Part shown: in pieces, positions 1-9,361 of the stretch
Layout of the letters: each line of letters begins with the position of its first letter
Position numbering within the stretch: the first letter of the stretch is position 1
NCBI GenBank assembly: GCA_910575445.1
Contig: CAJTFW010000001.1
Coordinates: 744,001-808,000 of the forward strand
Direction: 5' to 3'
Origin: Lachnospiraceae bacterium
GTDB taxonomy: Bacteria; Bacillota; Clostridia; Lachnospirales; Lachnospiraceae
Length of the DNA stretch: 64,000 nt
Notes under the pieces: model-generated
What the model was told of the DNA's origin: nothing
Seen by the model: the letters and a program-made list of their open reading frames with translations, nothing else
Databases searched by the model: none
Program-made: the position numbers and the translations under genes

Positions 1-219
1 GAATTAAAAGATACAGATATTCATGTTGCATATGGTATTGATAAAGGTGCAGAATCTATATATGCAGAGATTGATATTGTATCACCAGATGATAATCTTC
101 AAGAAGTGGATGTGATTGTGGTAACAGCTATTACTTTTTTTGAAGATATTGAAGAAAAACTTTCTAAAAAGGTAAATTGTCCAATTGTTTCGCTGGAAGA
201 TATTTTATATGAGCTATAA
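1..219 (+). CDS. C-terminal end of a polysaccharide-locus protein (partial)
   Basis: The reading frame is open from the first base and stops at TAA 217-219, so only the last 72 residues are visible. They read as the end of a Rossmann-like module: a strand of the type EVDVIVVTAITFF followed by KVNCPIVSLEDILYEL. The same kind of ending (a strand, then a 'proposed next to a sugar or partner name' loop) is found in the extra domains of the downstream polysaccharide proteins. The enzymatic part lies outside the window, so no function can be given. Codon use is strongly AT-rich, like its right-hand neighbours. The next gene starts 15 bases later, which suggests one operon. Confidence 0.6.
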   Translation, partial: ELKDTDIHVAYGIDKGAESIYAEIDIVSPDDNLQEVDVIVVTAITFFEDIEEKLSKKVNCPIVSLEDILYEL

Positions 220-234
220 GGAATAACCAGTTAT

Positions 235-1116
235 ATGATTATTGTTAGAATTTATGAAGGTTTAGGGAATCAGTTATTTCAATATGCGTATGCAAGGGCC
301 TTATCTTTATCTACAAAACAAAAAGTTTTCTTGGATGTGAGGGAGACAGGAGCTAGAATAAGTGAGAAAAGATTAACACCTAGAAAATATAGTTTGAATC
401 ATTATAAGATTACACTACCCATATGTAAAAATGTTAGTCATTTTTATCCATATATTAATGGGAGTGATAGTACCCTTGAAATAATGCAAAAGTTATCTAT
501 GGTGGGATGTTTACCATATAAATTTTATAAGCAAAAAACATCTGATTATGATGAGAAAATTGTGAATTTGAAGGGAAACTGGTATTTGCAAGGATGGTTC
601 CAGGATAGTAGATATTTTCAAAAATATGAATCAATAATTAGACAGGAGATTACACCTAAAAATCGAATAAAAATTAATCATGAATTAAAAAATCTTTTAC
701 AGACAAATAACACAATATCTGTCCATATTAGGAGATGTGATTACAAAAAAATTTTAAATATGTTACCTATAAGTTATTATTATAATGCAATGGGATATAT
801 GAAAGATAGAATTTTAAATCCATTTTGGGTAGTTTTTTCTGATGACATTAACTGGGCAAAAGAAAATATAAATTTTGGTTCTAATTGTTATTTTTTAGAT
901 GAAAGAGATAACTTACAAGATTATGAAGAACTGATGGTTATGAGTTGTTGTAAAAATCATATTATTGCAAATAGTACATTTAGCTGGTGGGGAGCATGGC
1001 TTTGTAAAAATGAAGATAAAATAGTAGTAGGACCCAATAGATGGGGATTGAATAGGTTATGTAATTACGGAAAAAATATTTTGCCTACAGATTGGATAAA
1101 AAAATCTGTGATATGA
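235..1116 (+). CDS. Glycosyltransferase family 11 (alpha-1,2-fucosyltransferase-like)
   Basis: 293 residues, the usual size for GT11. Seen: the N-terminal GLGNQLFQYAYARAL block (residues 9-23), the HIRRCDY motif near residue 164 that marks GDP-fucose binding in this family (HxRRxD), and a C-terminal NSTFSWWGAW block near residue 245. Members transfer fucose from GDP-fucose to galactose or similar acceptors on the cytoplasmic side during repeat-unit assembly. The specific acceptor cannot be read from sequence. ATG is preceded by AAGGAA. It sits in a run of glycosyltransferase genes and should act in capsule or exopolysaccharide synthesis. It lacks the extra Rossmann-like domain found in most neighbours. 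Confidence 0.85.
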   Translation: MIIVRIYEGLGNQLFQYAYARALSLSTKQKVFLDVRETGARISEKRLTPRKYSLNHYKITLPICKNVSHFYPYINGSDSTLEIMQKLSMVGCLPYKFYKQKTSDYDEKIVNLKGNWYLQGWFQDSRYFQKYESIIRQEITPKNRIKINHELKNLLQTNNTISVHIRRCDYKKILNMLPISYYYNAMGYMKDRILNPFWVVFSDDINWAKENINFGSNCYFLDERDNLQDYEELMVMSCCKNHIIANSTFSWWGAWLCKNEDKIVVGPNRWGLNRLCNYGKNILPTDWIKKSVI

Positions 1117-1153
1117 ATATTTTAGGCTTAGGTAAAATAATGAGGAATAAAAA

Positions 1154-2053
1154 ATGTTTAATATTTTAATATGGGGAACAGGATATGGATACAGTAAATA
1201 TATTAATGTTTTAAAGTATCAAGAATTATTAGGAGAAATAAAAATAATTGGTATAACAGGAAAAGATGAAATATATCTATGTTTAGATGGATATCAATTT
1301 TTCCCTTTATCTGAAATTAAGAAATTAAATATTGACTATATAGTAATTACATCTGATATATATTTTAATGAAATTATAGTGGAGGCAAAAAGTCTAGGAA
1401 TTTTAAAACCTATATTTATCATGGCAAAAGTATTTGAACTTCCTGGTTTTTTATTTTCAAAATATATTTATCTTTTGAACTCTAGAGTTTCTATAATATC
1501 GAATAATTGTTGGGGAGGAACAGCATATCATTCTCTTGGAATGAAATTTTATTCTCCATTTATTAATATGTTTGAGGCTGATAGAGATTATTTGAGACTA
1601 TTATATAATTTGAAATATTATATGAAATTAAAATTGGAATTTATTGATTATGGATATAATTCTATTTTAAATATAAATTATCCTATATGTAAATTAGGAG
1701 ATGTAATATTGCATTTTAATCATTATTCAGATGTAGAAATTGTTAAGATAAAATGGTATGAAAGAGTGAAAAGGATTACTTGGGATAATCTTTTTATTAT
1801 GATGTTTACAGAAGATGAGCAAATTGCTAATGAGTTTGATAAATTGAATTATAAAAAGAAAATTTGTTTTGTTCCATTTAGTAGTACCTTATCATCTAGT
1901 TATTATTTACAAATTAGGAATAAGGATATAATGAAAAAGATACCTTTTTGGAGTATTGTCAATAAAATGGCTAGTGGTCATTATCATGATTATGATTTAA
2001 TAGATTTATTACATACAGGAAAAATAAATAAGAATAGGTATTTTTGTTGGTGA
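1154..2053 (+). CDS. DUF1919-family polysaccharide protein with N-terminal Rossmann-like domain
   Basis: 299 residues in two parts. Residues 1 to about 95 look like a small nucleotide-binding fold: ILIWGTGYGYSKYI (GxGxxx loop), then KIIGITG, then NIDYIVITSD. From about residue 113 the sequence is DUF1919: NNCWGGTAYHSLGMKFYSP is the hallmark, and GHYHDYD lies near the end. DUF1919 proteins occur in exopolysaccharide loci of Firmicutes and are thought to be transferases, but no reaction is established to my knowledge. ATG at 1154 has GAGGAA upstream. The gene is very AT-rich and its end lies 5 bases before the following start. Confidence 0.75.
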   Translation: MFNILIWGTGYGYSKYINVLKYQELLGEIKIIGITGKDEIYLCLDGYQFFPLSEIKKLNIDYIVITSDIYFNEIIVEAKSLGILKPIFIMAKVFELPGFLFSKYIYLLNSRVSIISNNCWGGTAYHSLGMKFYSPFINMFEADRDYLRLLYNLKYYMKLKLEFIDYGYNSILNINYPICKLGDVILHFNHYSDVEIVKIKWYERVKRITWDNLFIMMFTEDEQIANEFDKLNYKKKICFVPFSSTLSSSYYLQIRNKDIMKKIPFWSIVNKMASGHYHDYDLIDLLHTGKINKNRYFCW

Positions 2054-2058
2054 ATTTG

Positions 2059-3165
2059 ATGAAAAGAATTTTAATATTTGGATTAGGAGAACGAGGAAAA
2101 AAGTTAATTGCTCACTGTCTAAAATATAAATGTAGAGATATAATTGTAGCGATTATAGATAATAATATAATGCAAGAATTTTATTGCGGAATTCCTGTTA
2201 TTTATCCTGAAAATATAATAAATTATGTTTATGATGAGATATGGGTTTGCACAATATATTATCCTGAGATTAAAAAACAATTAATAGAAGAATATGAAAT
2301 TTCTGAACAGAAAATTGTTTATGTGGAGCCTGTTATGCCAATATTAGAAGAGAGACTTCATAAACATTATGAAAAAGCTTTAAATAAGAAAGTAGAAGTA
2401 TCAGATGAATTAAAAGAAGTATTAAATTATATATCATTACATCATGCCCAGATGTATTGTTATCCTTTTTATGATGAATATCTAAATAAGATGGATGTTC
2501 CTGTATTTTTTGACGAATCTTGTCAGCTATTTTATGTATATTATGATTTGAAAAAAATGTATTTCTCTAAAAAGATTGATTCCGAAAGAAAGGTGCGTCA
2601 TTATTTTAATTTAATTAGAATGGAGCAAGATAGTCGTTCCCCGCATTGTTATTGGAATGAAAAGAAAATGGAAGATGTAACAGGAGTAGGGATAGATGTT
2701 GGAACATCTGAGGGAATATTTGCATTAAAAATTATTGAACAAATAGAACATATATATTTAATAGAGATAGATGAAGATTGGATAGAAGCTTTACAATATA
2801 CATTTGAGCCATTTAAAGAAAAGGTGACTATTATACAAGGATTTGCCTCTGATAAAGATGACGAACAATGCATTAAATTGGATTCTTTGATAGGGGAAAG
2901 AAAAATTGATTTTATTAAAATGGATATAGAAGGAGAAGAAAAAAACGCATTAAAAGGTTGCAGTAAAATCTTAAAAAATAATAATGTGGAATTAGCAATT
3001 TGTGTATATCATAATTCAGAGGATAATGATCAAATTGGAAATTTTCTTATAAAACAAGGATATAATATTAAAAATTCGAAAGGTTATATTGTTTGTCAAG
3101 GAGAATGGGAATTAGAAAATAATATAACAGATTTTCGGAAAGGAATATTATTTGCAAATAAATGA
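2059..3165 (+). CDS. FkbM-family methyltransferase with N-terminal Rossmann-like domain
   Basis: About 368 residues from ATG 2059. An in-frame TTG at 2044 would overlap the previous stop and start with a poor leader, so 2059 is preferred. The N-terminal 90 residues begin RILIFGLGERGKKL and continue with an acidic strand end (AIIDNN), the extra domain of this locus. The C-terminal half is an FkbM-type SAM-dependent methyltransferase: GIDVGTSEGIFALK near residue 210 is motif I, IYLIEIDEDW follows, and IDFIKMDIEGEE near residue 292 is the family's typical post-motif block. Members O-methylate sugars or other small groups. Here it probably decorates the polysaccharide. The acceptor is unknown. 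Confidence 0.8.
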   Translation: MKRILIFGLGERGKKLIAHCLKYKCRDIIVAIIDNNIMQEFYCGIPVIYPENIINYVYDEIWVCTIYYPEIKKQLIEEYEISEQKIVYVEPVMPILEERLHKHYEKALNKKVEVSDELKEVLNYISLHHAQMYCYPFYDEYLNKMDVPVFFDESCQLFYVYYDLKKMYFSKKIDSERKVRHYFNLIRMEQDSRSPHCYWNEKKMEDVTGVGIDVGTSEGIFALKIIEQIEHIYLIEIDEDWIEALQYTFEPFKEKVTIIQGFASDKDDEQCIKLDSLIGERKIDFIKMDIEGEEKNALKGCSKILKNNNVELAICVYHNSEDNDQIGNFLIKQGYNIKNSKGYIVCQGEWELENNITDFRKGILFANK

Positions 3166-3219
3166 ATTGAGTTATAGTAAATATTAATGTGTTAAATATA
3201 AGTTGGGAGAACAATAGTA

Positions 3220-4338
3220 GTGATAATAATAGAAAATAGCTTTGAATCATTTCATGCAGTTGCTAATAGAAAGAAAATTATTGCATTTGGTGCGTCAAAC
3301 TTTTTACAATTGATTAGTTTAAATTATAAGGATTTAAAATTAGAACAATATATATATTGTGTAGTGGATAATGATATATCTAAACAAGGAAAAAGTATTT
3401 CTATTAATGGATGCAATAAAGGTATAATTTCTCCTCAGCAACTATTAAAGTTTGATGAAAAAGATATTGCTGTTTTAATTACATCAGATATTTATGTATA
3501 TGAAATTTATAAACAATTAGAAAAAATGTTAAATGGAAGAAATATAGAGGTTTTTGGGCTATCATTGATGATTGCAAAAAACATAGATGATACTTCTGAA
3601 CGCTATATGCAATTTTTAAACAATGAAACAAGTTATAAAATTCCAAAAATTATACATTATTTTTGGTTTAGTGGAGAGGAAAAAACAGGATTAGTTAAAG
3701 AATGTTTAGAAAGTTGGAAGAAAACATGTCCTGATTATGAATTGAAAGAATGGAATGGAAACAATTATAATATTTCAGTTAATGATTTTGTATATAAAGC
3801 CTATAAAAAGAAAAAATGGGCATATGTATCAGATTATGCACGTTTAGATGTTGTATATAGGTATGGTGGAATCTATTTAGATTTGGATGTTATTTTATAT
3901 AAAAACTTAGATATATTACTTTCACAAGATTTTTTTGTTGGTTTTGGCCCTATTAGAGATATTGAGGCAGCAGTATTTGGTGCAAAAAAAGGATGTCCTA
4001 TTTTAAAAGAAATGATGCATATATATGATGATAAAAAATTTGATGAAAATGAAAGTATGACACTTTTTAATTTACAACCAATTTTACTGGACCGTTTTTT
4101 TGAAAAAAAGGGATTTGAAATAAATGGAAAGTATCAAAAAAAGGATGGAATAACAATTTATCCACGTGACCTTTTTTCTGCAAAAAATTGGTTTACAGGA
4201 GCATATGAAATTACGGATGTTGCGTTGGGTATACATGAGTGTGCTGGAGGATGGGTTAATAAAAATGGAAAAAGTAGTAAACGGATTAAGATGGAAAATA
4301 ATATAAATTTAGAACAAATTTATAAAATGGAAGTATAA
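3220..4338 (+). CDS. DXD-type glycosyltransferase (GT32-like) with N-terminal Rossmann-like domain
   Basis: 372 residues from GTG 3220, which has GGGAGA nine bases upstream. Residues 20-110 form the Rossmann-like module (KIIAFGASNFLQL, then CVVDND). The catalytic part starts at IPKIIHYFWFSG near residue 142. It carries the typical Gly_transf_sug pattern WAYVSDYARLDVVYRYGGIY followed by LDLDV near residue 220, where the DXD coordinates the metal and nucleotide sugar. The family (GT32 and related capsular transferases) moves hexoses from UDP- or GDP-sugars. It lies in an AT-rich operon-like run, 13 bases before the next start. Confidence 0.8.
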   Translation: MIIIENSFESFHAVANRKKIIAFGASNFLQLISLNYKDLKLEQYIYCVVDNDISKQGKSISINGCNKGIISPQQLLKFDEKDIAVLITSDIYVYEIYKQLEKMLNGRNIEVFGLSLMIAKNIDDTSERYMQFLNNETSYKIPKIIHYFWFSGEEKTGLVKECLESWKKTCPDYELKEWNGNNYNISVNDFVYKAYKKKKWAYVSDYARLDVVYRYGGIYLDLDVILYKNLDILLSQDFFVGFGPIRDIEAAVFGAKKGCPILKEMMHIYDDKKFDENESMTLFNLQPILLDRFFEKKGFEINGKYQKKDGITIYPRDLFSAKNWFTGAYEITDVALGIHECAGGWVNKNGKSSKRIKMENNINLEQIYKMEV

Positions 4339-4351
4339 GGAGGCTTGTAAA

Positions 4352-5599
4352 TTGCAAGAAGAAAAATACATATTATCTGTATGTATTCCAAATTATAATA
4401 GGCTGGAGAAATTTAAAAGTCTTTTGGAAAACATTGCAAACCAAATTGTATTTGATGGGCTTCAAGAGAAAGTAGAGGTATGTATTAGTGATGATTTTTC
4501 TACAATTAATCCTATTAGTATAGTTGATGAAGTTAAAAAAAAGTTTCCTTTAGTATATATTCAATATAATCGAAATAAACAAAATATGGGGATGGATTAT
4601 AATTTTTTAAAAAGCGTGTTGTTAGCTAAAGGGAGATATGCATGGATTATAGGAAATGATGATGTACCTGAAGATAAAGCTTTGTATAATATTTTGAAAA
4701 TAATTGATAAAACAAAATATGAAGATATAGATTTTATTGTTACTTCGTTCGACTCTTTTGATTATGCTAATACTTTCATAAGGACAGTCTATCCTTTAGG
4801 GCAAGAAGAACAAGAAGATATTTTGTTTAATACTTGTGACAAAAAACAATTATATAATCTAATTATGAAAGTGAAAGATAATTCTGCTGTATTTGGTTTT
4901 TTATCAAATGTGGTATTTAAGAGAGAAAGATGGATTAGGCATGGAAATAGATTTGAAGATAAAATGTCTACTATATTTATACAAGTGTATATGAACTTGC
5001 AAACATTAGTGGAAGGAGCAAAATATTTTTATACACCTCAAAAAATCATTTTAAACTATTTAGATGATGAAATGAATCAGACAATAGATAGGACCTACCA
5101 AATTGCAGTTGGATTGTATGAGGCGATGGACTATTTTTTTCAAGGGGAAGAAAGAAGAAGTATAGAAAAAAATGTTGTAGATGTTTTTATTTCGAGTAGA
5201 TTTATGGAATTTCCTAAAAACGATAAAAGGAGAATGAAGATTGATAAGTTTGTATCAGAAAGATTAGATATTTTGAATAAGTATTATATTAAATGTAAAG
5301 ATAGAAAACAATATTTTGATAAAAAAAATATTATTATTTATGGTGCTGGTAAGTTTGGATGTATTGCAATCAATGATTTGATGAATTTTAAAGCAAATAT
5401 AATAGGAATATGTGATATAGATAAACAAAAACAAGGGAAGTATATTGAAGGTAATATAATATTTGATTTTGATACATTGTTAAAAGAATATCGAAAATAT
5501 CATGATTGTGTTATTGTTGTGGCAAATAATATACATTTAGTAGAAATTATCCATAAATTGATTGAAAATTTAGTGTTTCAAATTGCAATTATAACATAA
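4352..5599 (+). CDS. Glycosyltransferase family 2 with C-terminal Rossmann-like domain
   Basis: 415 residues. The start is TTG 4352, chosen because a full AAGGAGG box (4337-4343) sits eight bases before it and no ATG lies nearby. The N-terminal GT2 fold is clear: LSVCIPNYNRLEKF, then VEVCISDDFS and WIIGNDDV (DXD-like). From about residue 325 the frame continues into a second module, KNIIIYGAGKFGCIAIN, then GICDIDKQK. This is the same Rossmann-like domain that is N-terminal in several neighbours, here moved to the C-terminus. The likely role is transfer of one sugar in the repeat unit. The donor is unknown. Confidence 0.8.
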   Translation: MQEEKYILSVCIPNYNRLEKFKSLLENIANQIVFDGLQEKVEVCISDDFSTINPISIVDEVKKKFPLVYIQYNRNKQNMGMDYNFLKSVLLAKGRYAWIIGNDDVPEDKALYNILKIIDKTKYEDIDFIVTSFDSFDYANTFIRTVYPLGQEEQEDILFNTCDKKQLYNLIMKVKDNSAVFGFLSNVVFKRERWIRHGNRFEDKMSTIFIQVYMNLQTLVEGAKYFYTPQKIILNYLDDEMNQTIDRTYQIAVGLYEAMDYFFQGEERRSIEKNVVDVFISSRFMEFPKNDKRRMKIDKFVSERLDILNKYYIKCKDRKQYFDKKNIIIYGAGKFGCIAINDLMNFKANIIGICDIDKQKQGKYIEGNIIFDFDTLLKEYRKYHDCVIVVANNIHLVEIIHKLIENLVFQIAIIT

Positions 5600-5624
5600 A
5601 GAAAAATAATGTTGGGAGCATAAT

Positions 5625-6791
5625 ATGAATTATACCAATAAAAAGGTTGCTATATTTGGAGCTGGCCTATACGGCCAAAAAGCATTACAAAAGCTAGGCA
5701 GTGACATAGTGGAATGTTTTATTGATAATAGTCCAACAAAACAAGGAACTACATATTGTGGAAAAATAATAAAAAGCCTGGATGAAATCCAAAAAGATAT
5801 TGATAATTTCTCTATCATAATTGCAAGTATTTATGCAACAAGTATGGAAAAACAGTTGCAAGCATATGGCATTACAGATTATACGATTTTTGAAGACTAT
5901 CAACATGGATATTTTGAAACGGACGAATTAATTGTCAATCCTTATAAGACAACAAAAGAAGCTACTACCGAAGAAGAATGGTCAGGAAGTGAAAAGCTTC
6001 AATATACGCGAAAAGCTGTCTATGATATGGTCGAAATTTACCAGAAGCATCAGACACTTTTTGACCATATTGAGATAGAGACCATTAATCGATGCAATGG
6101 AAACTGTTCTTTTTGTCCAGTGAGTCGAAAGAAAGACCCAAGAGAAAAAGCAGTGATGACTACTGAATTATTTCAAAAGATTGTAGCGCAACTTGCCAAG
6201 ATAAATTATAGCGGAAGGTTTACGACATTTTCCAATAATGAACCATTACTGGATGATAGGCTGATTGAATTTAACAGATATGCACGTGAAAAATTGCCTA
6301 ATGCCAGGATGCATCTTTTTACCAATGGAACTTTACTGACGATTGATAAATTTATTGCGTTGATAAATATATTGGACGAGCTTATTATTGACAATTATCA
6401 GCAGGAATTGAAACTGATTAAGCCTTGTCAGGAGATAGAAGCATATTGTAAAGAACATCCTGAACTTTGCAAAAAAGTAACCATTGTTCTCAGAAAGCCT
6501 AATGAAATATTGACTTCTAGAGGTGGAAATGCTCCCAATCGGAAGCAGATACCAGACTATAGTAAGGATAGGTGCATATTGCCATTTAGACAGATGATTG
6601 TACGACCAGATGGAAAAGTGTCTTTATGCTGTAATGATGCAATTGGAAAATATACTTTGGGAGATTTGAATCAGGAATCATTGTTGGATGTGTGGTATGG
6701 GCCTAAATTCCAGATGGTTCGAAAATGTCTATATGAAGGCAGAGAGAATTGGGGAGATTGCCGTCATTGTGATACTTTTTTAACAGGCTAA
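5625..6791 (+). CDS. Radical SAM/SPASM-domain protein with N-terminal Rossmann-like domain
   Basis: 388 residues. The N-terminus (KKVAIFGAGLYGQKAL, then CFIDNS) is the Rossmann-like module. Residues 157-164 are C-N-G-N-C-S-F-C, the CX3CX2C cluster that binds the radical-SAM [4Fe-4S] and SAM. The C-terminal part has SPASM-type cysteines (CILPF, LCCND, then CRHCD near residue 382) for an auxiliary cluster. GC content is higher than in the five genes before it. Similar proteins occur in surface-polysaccharide loci and may modify sugars or lipid carriers. The substrate is not predictable. The start ATG is preceded by GGGAGC. Confidence 0.8.
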   Translation: MNYTNKKVAIFGAGLYGQKALQKLGSDIVECFIDNSPTKQGTTYCGKIIKSLDEIQKDIDNFSIIIASIYATSMEKQLQAYGITDYTIFEDYQHGYFETDELIVNPYKTTKEATTEEEWSGSEKLQYTRKAVYDMVEIYQKHQTLFDHIEIETINRCNGNCSFCPVSRKKDPREKAVMTTELFQKIVAQLAKINYSGRFTTFSNNEPLLDDRLIEFNRYAREKLPNARMHLFTNGTLLTIDKFIALINILDELIIDNYQQELKLIKPCQEIEAYCKEHPELCKKVTIVLRKPNEILTSRGGNAPNRKQIPDYSKDRCILPFRQMIVRPDGKVSLCCNDAIGKYTLGDLNQESLLDVWYGPKFQMVRKCLYEGRENWGDCRHCDTFLTG

Positions 6792-6832
6792 AGTGTATTT
6801 GATGAAAAAATATAGTATAAGAGGCCTTAATA

Positions 6833-8026
6833 ATGAATGATATAATCTCTGTAATCGTTCCAATCTACAATGTTTCTGCCTATTTGAAAAAGTGCATTTC
6901 CAGTATTCTGTCTCAGACTTATCCATATCTTCAAATCATTCTAGTAGATGATGGCTCTACAGACCAGTCGCCAGCAATATGTGATATTTATCAGAGACAA
7001 GACCCTAGAATCCAAGTAATACACAGGCAAAATGGAGGCCTTGTCAGTGCGAGAAAGACAGGCTTACAGGCAGCTACAGGGAAATATATCTGCTATGTAG
7101 ATGGAGACGACTGGCTGGAAGCTGATATGATAGAGCAGCTGCTAAAAGGTATGAAGCAGACCAATACAGATTTGATTATTTCTAATCATTTTTGTAATTT
7201 AGAGAATATGGTCTGGAAAGTACAGGGAAGATTAAAGGCTGGAATATATGATGCAAAAGACCTGATTCCAATGATGCTGTATAATGGTGAATTTTATGAA
7301 TTTGGAATCCATCAGTTTGTCTGGGGAAAGCTTTATCGAAAAGAGATATTGTGGGATATTCAGATGCAGGTGGACGACAGGATTACTTGTGGAGAAGATG
7401 TTGCAGTTACTTATCCTTATATCTTAAAGGCAGAGCATATTTGTATATTGGATTATGTAGGTTATCACTATTTACAAAGAGCTGGTTCCATGACAAGTTG
7501 CTACTATACAGAGGCATGGATACAGAGTAAGATTTTGCTGAAATATTTGCAGAGGATTTTTCAATCTTCTGTTTATACAGATAGTTTGATGATACAGTTA
7601 AATCAATATGCCAAAAATTTGCTGTTAGCAAGGCAGATTCATTATTTTGATACTTTTGTGGAAAATAAACGATTGATGCCATATGGCGAAATTCCAAGAG
7701 ATGCACGTGTGGTAATCTATGGTGCTGGGAAATTGGGACAAAGTATCTATGATTATTTAATGCAAGAAACGGCGGTAGAGATTGTATATTGGGTGGATAA
7801 GAATTATACGATGTATCAGAAGATGAGTAGGAAAGTTTATAATCCAGAAGAACTAAGAAATCTGGATGATAGTACATATGATTTTCTGGTTATAGGAATT
7901 AATAGCCAGAAGACTGCCAAGATAGTGAAAGAATATTTAATAGAGATGTCTGTAAGGGAAGAAAAAATAAGATGGCTAAGTGAGGATTTTATAAGAGAAG
8001 AAAATTTTATTTTAGATAAATTATAA
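6833..8026 (+). CDS. Glycosyltransferase family 2 with C-terminal Rossmann-like domain
   Basis: 397 residues. ISVIVPIYNVSAYLKKCI, ILVDDGSTD and ICYVDGDDWLE are the classical GT2/GT-A blocks (nucleotide-sugar binding and DXD). From about residue 285, ARVVIYGAGKLGQSIYDYL and YWVDKN introduce the same Rossmann-like domain found in the neighbours. AGAGG lies a suitable distance before ATG 6833. Last gene of this run: the next gene, after about 145 bases, has its own strong promoter. Acts in the cytoplasm on a lipid-linked acceptor, by family analogy. Confidence 0.82.
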   Translation: MNDIISVIVPIYNVSAYLKKCISSILSQTYPYLQIILVDDGSTDQSPAICDIYQRQDPRIQVIHRQNGGLVSARKTGLQAATGKYICYVDGDDWLEADMIEQLLKGMKQTNTDLIISNHFCNLENMVWKVQGRLKAGIYDAKDLIPMMLYNGEFYEFGIHQFVWGKLYRKEILWDIQMQVDDRITCGEDVAVTYPYILKAEHICILDYVGYHYLQRAGSMTSCYYTEAWIQSKILLKYLQRIFQSSVYTDSLMIQLNQYAKNLLLARQIHYFDTFVENKRLMPYGEIPRDARVVIYGAGKLGQSIYDYLMQETAVEIVYWVDKNYTMYQKMSRKVYNPEELRNLDDSTYDFLVIGINSQKTAKIVKEYLIEMSVREEKIRWLSEDFIREENFILDKL

Positions 8027-8106
8027 AAATTGTGTACCTTGAAAATTTCATACTTGTATCAAAATCTTAACTATTCTGATTATTTTCCATAACTTTTCAT
8101 TTTTTA

Positions 8107-8135
8107 TTGACAAACATACGTTCCTATCCTATAAT
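8107..8135 (+). promoter_or_regulatory. Consensus sigma-A promoter of the Rpn-family gene
   Basis: TTGACA at 8107-8112, a 17-base spacer, TATAAT at 8130-8135: a perfect vegetative promoter. A transcript from about 8142 would carry a 30-base leader to the ATG at 8173, preceded by AGGGGG. Confidence 0.85.
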
Positions 8136-8172
8136 AAGAACACAAGTTCGATACAGTGAAAGGGGGAACGAT

Positions 8173-9201
8173 ATGGACAAAGTCAAGGGGAGCATGGAAG
8201 TATTAAGCGATATGCAGATTACCGCTGATACCACAGGGATGGATGCACACAGTAAGATTATCTTACGCAACAAAGAAGTGTTAGCCATCATCTTAGGTGA
8301 AGTAATTGCAGAATACAAAGGATATACACGCAAAGAAGTGATGGATTTTATTGAGATGGACTCGATGAGTTCGGAGATGGAAGTGTCTTCTGGAAGAACC
8401 AATACACAAGTCCAGGGAGACAATCCAGAATTTGTTCAGTTAAATGAGAAGACCTCTTATTTTGATTTGGTATTTCGGGCGAAGAATCCGCTTCTTTCGA
8501 CAAAGGATGTATTTGTCAGTCTACATATGGATGTTGAGCCACAAAAGACCTATCAACCGGGCTATCCGGTAGAGAAAAGAGGATTTTATTATCTAGCCAG
8601 GCAGTTATCTTCTCAGCTATCGTTGACTACAGAGAATACCGATTATGGACAGTTAGAGAAATGTTATAGTATTTGGATTTGCAAAGATGATATTCCGAAA
8701 AAAGCACAGTATAGCGTCTCTGTGTATGAAACGATAAATACGAAGAATACCAGTTTGCACCATGCAAAGAAAGAATCCTATGATTTGATGACATTGGTAA
8801 TTATCAAATTGGGGAATGTGGTGTATAATGGAGAAAAAGAAGATGAATATTATGAGCTTCTTCGGTTTTTAGATACCATAATGTCACCACATAAAGAAGA
8901 CTTTATGGACAAGGTAAAAGAGTATATCGATTTTTCAGAAAATGAAGAGCTATGGAAGGAGGTAACGCACGTGACTGGTCTTGGGATGAGCATTTTTAGA
9001 GAAGGATTAGAAGAAGGAATTGAAAAGGGAATTGAAAAGGGAATTGAAAAAGGAAAGCTAAAGGGAATTCAGGCGTTTATAGAGGACAACCTAGAAGAGA
9101 AGATTCCTAAAGAAAGAAGCTTGGAAAAGCTTCAGAAACATTTCCAACTGACAGAGGAGAAAGCCATCGAGTATTATGAGCGCTTTGCCAGAAATGTGTA
9201 A
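8173..9201 (+). CDS. Rpn-family recombination-promoting nuclease / PD-(D/E)XK transposase-like protein
   Basis: 342 residues from ATG 8173, chosen because AGGGGG precedes it and because the upstream in-frame TTG falls inside the promoter. The layout matches the Rpn/PD-(D/E)XK family common in gut Clostridia: a strand with acidic residues near FDLVFRAK, then HMDVEPQ (the ExQ/ExK-type position), a mid-region, and a C-terminal charged tail with GIEKGIEKGIEKGK repeats. In E. coli Rpn proteins are DNA endonucleases that raise recombination. In Firmicutes they occur as many scattered paralogues, often as single genes. It is monocistronic here, with its own promoter and terminator, and breaks the polysaccharide locus in two. 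Confidence 0.7.
   Translation: MDKVKGSMEVLSDMQITADTTGMDAHSKIILRNKEVLAIILGEVIAEYKGYTRKEVMDFIEMDSMSSEMEVSSGRTNTQVQGDNPEFVQLNEKTSYFDLVFRAKNPLLSTKDVFVSLHMDVEPQKTYQPGYPVEKRGFYYLARQLSSQLSLTTENTDYGQLEKCYSIWICKDDIPKKAQYSVSVYETINTKNTSLHHAKKESYDLMTLVIIKLGNVVYNGEKEDEYYELLRFLDTIMSPHKEDFMDKVKEYIDFSENEELWKEVTHVTGLGMSIFREGLEEGIEKGIEKGIEKGKLKGIQAFIEDNLEEKIPKERSLEKLQKHFQLTEEKAIEYYERFARNV
9016..9051 (+). repeat. Three 12-bp tandem repeats inside the Rpn-family gene
   Basis: Unit GGAATTGAAAAG repeated three times (last copy ends in A), coding for GIEK repeats. Such repeat tracts near the 3' end are typical of this family and may vary in copy number by slippage; 12-bp steps keep the frame. Confidence 0.8.
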
Positions 9202-9239
9202 TGTGATTATTTAGAAAATAAAATAGAAGTTAATATAAG

Positions 9240-9296
9240 AATCCTGATATCAAGTATGAAAGATAAGAGTTATCTGATTGATATCAGGATTTTTTT
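9240..9296 (+). terminator. Rho-independent terminator after the Rpn-family gene
   Basis: A perfect 14-bp stem (9240-9253 with 9278-9291) encloses a 24-base loop that itself can pair (AGATAA with TTATCT), followed by six T at 9291-9296. Confidence 0.8.
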
Positions 9297-9361
9297 GCTT
9301 ATGACAATAGGTTTGTTGGCGAAGCTTGCAATCTATTGTTTTAGAGATAGAGAGGCAATCT

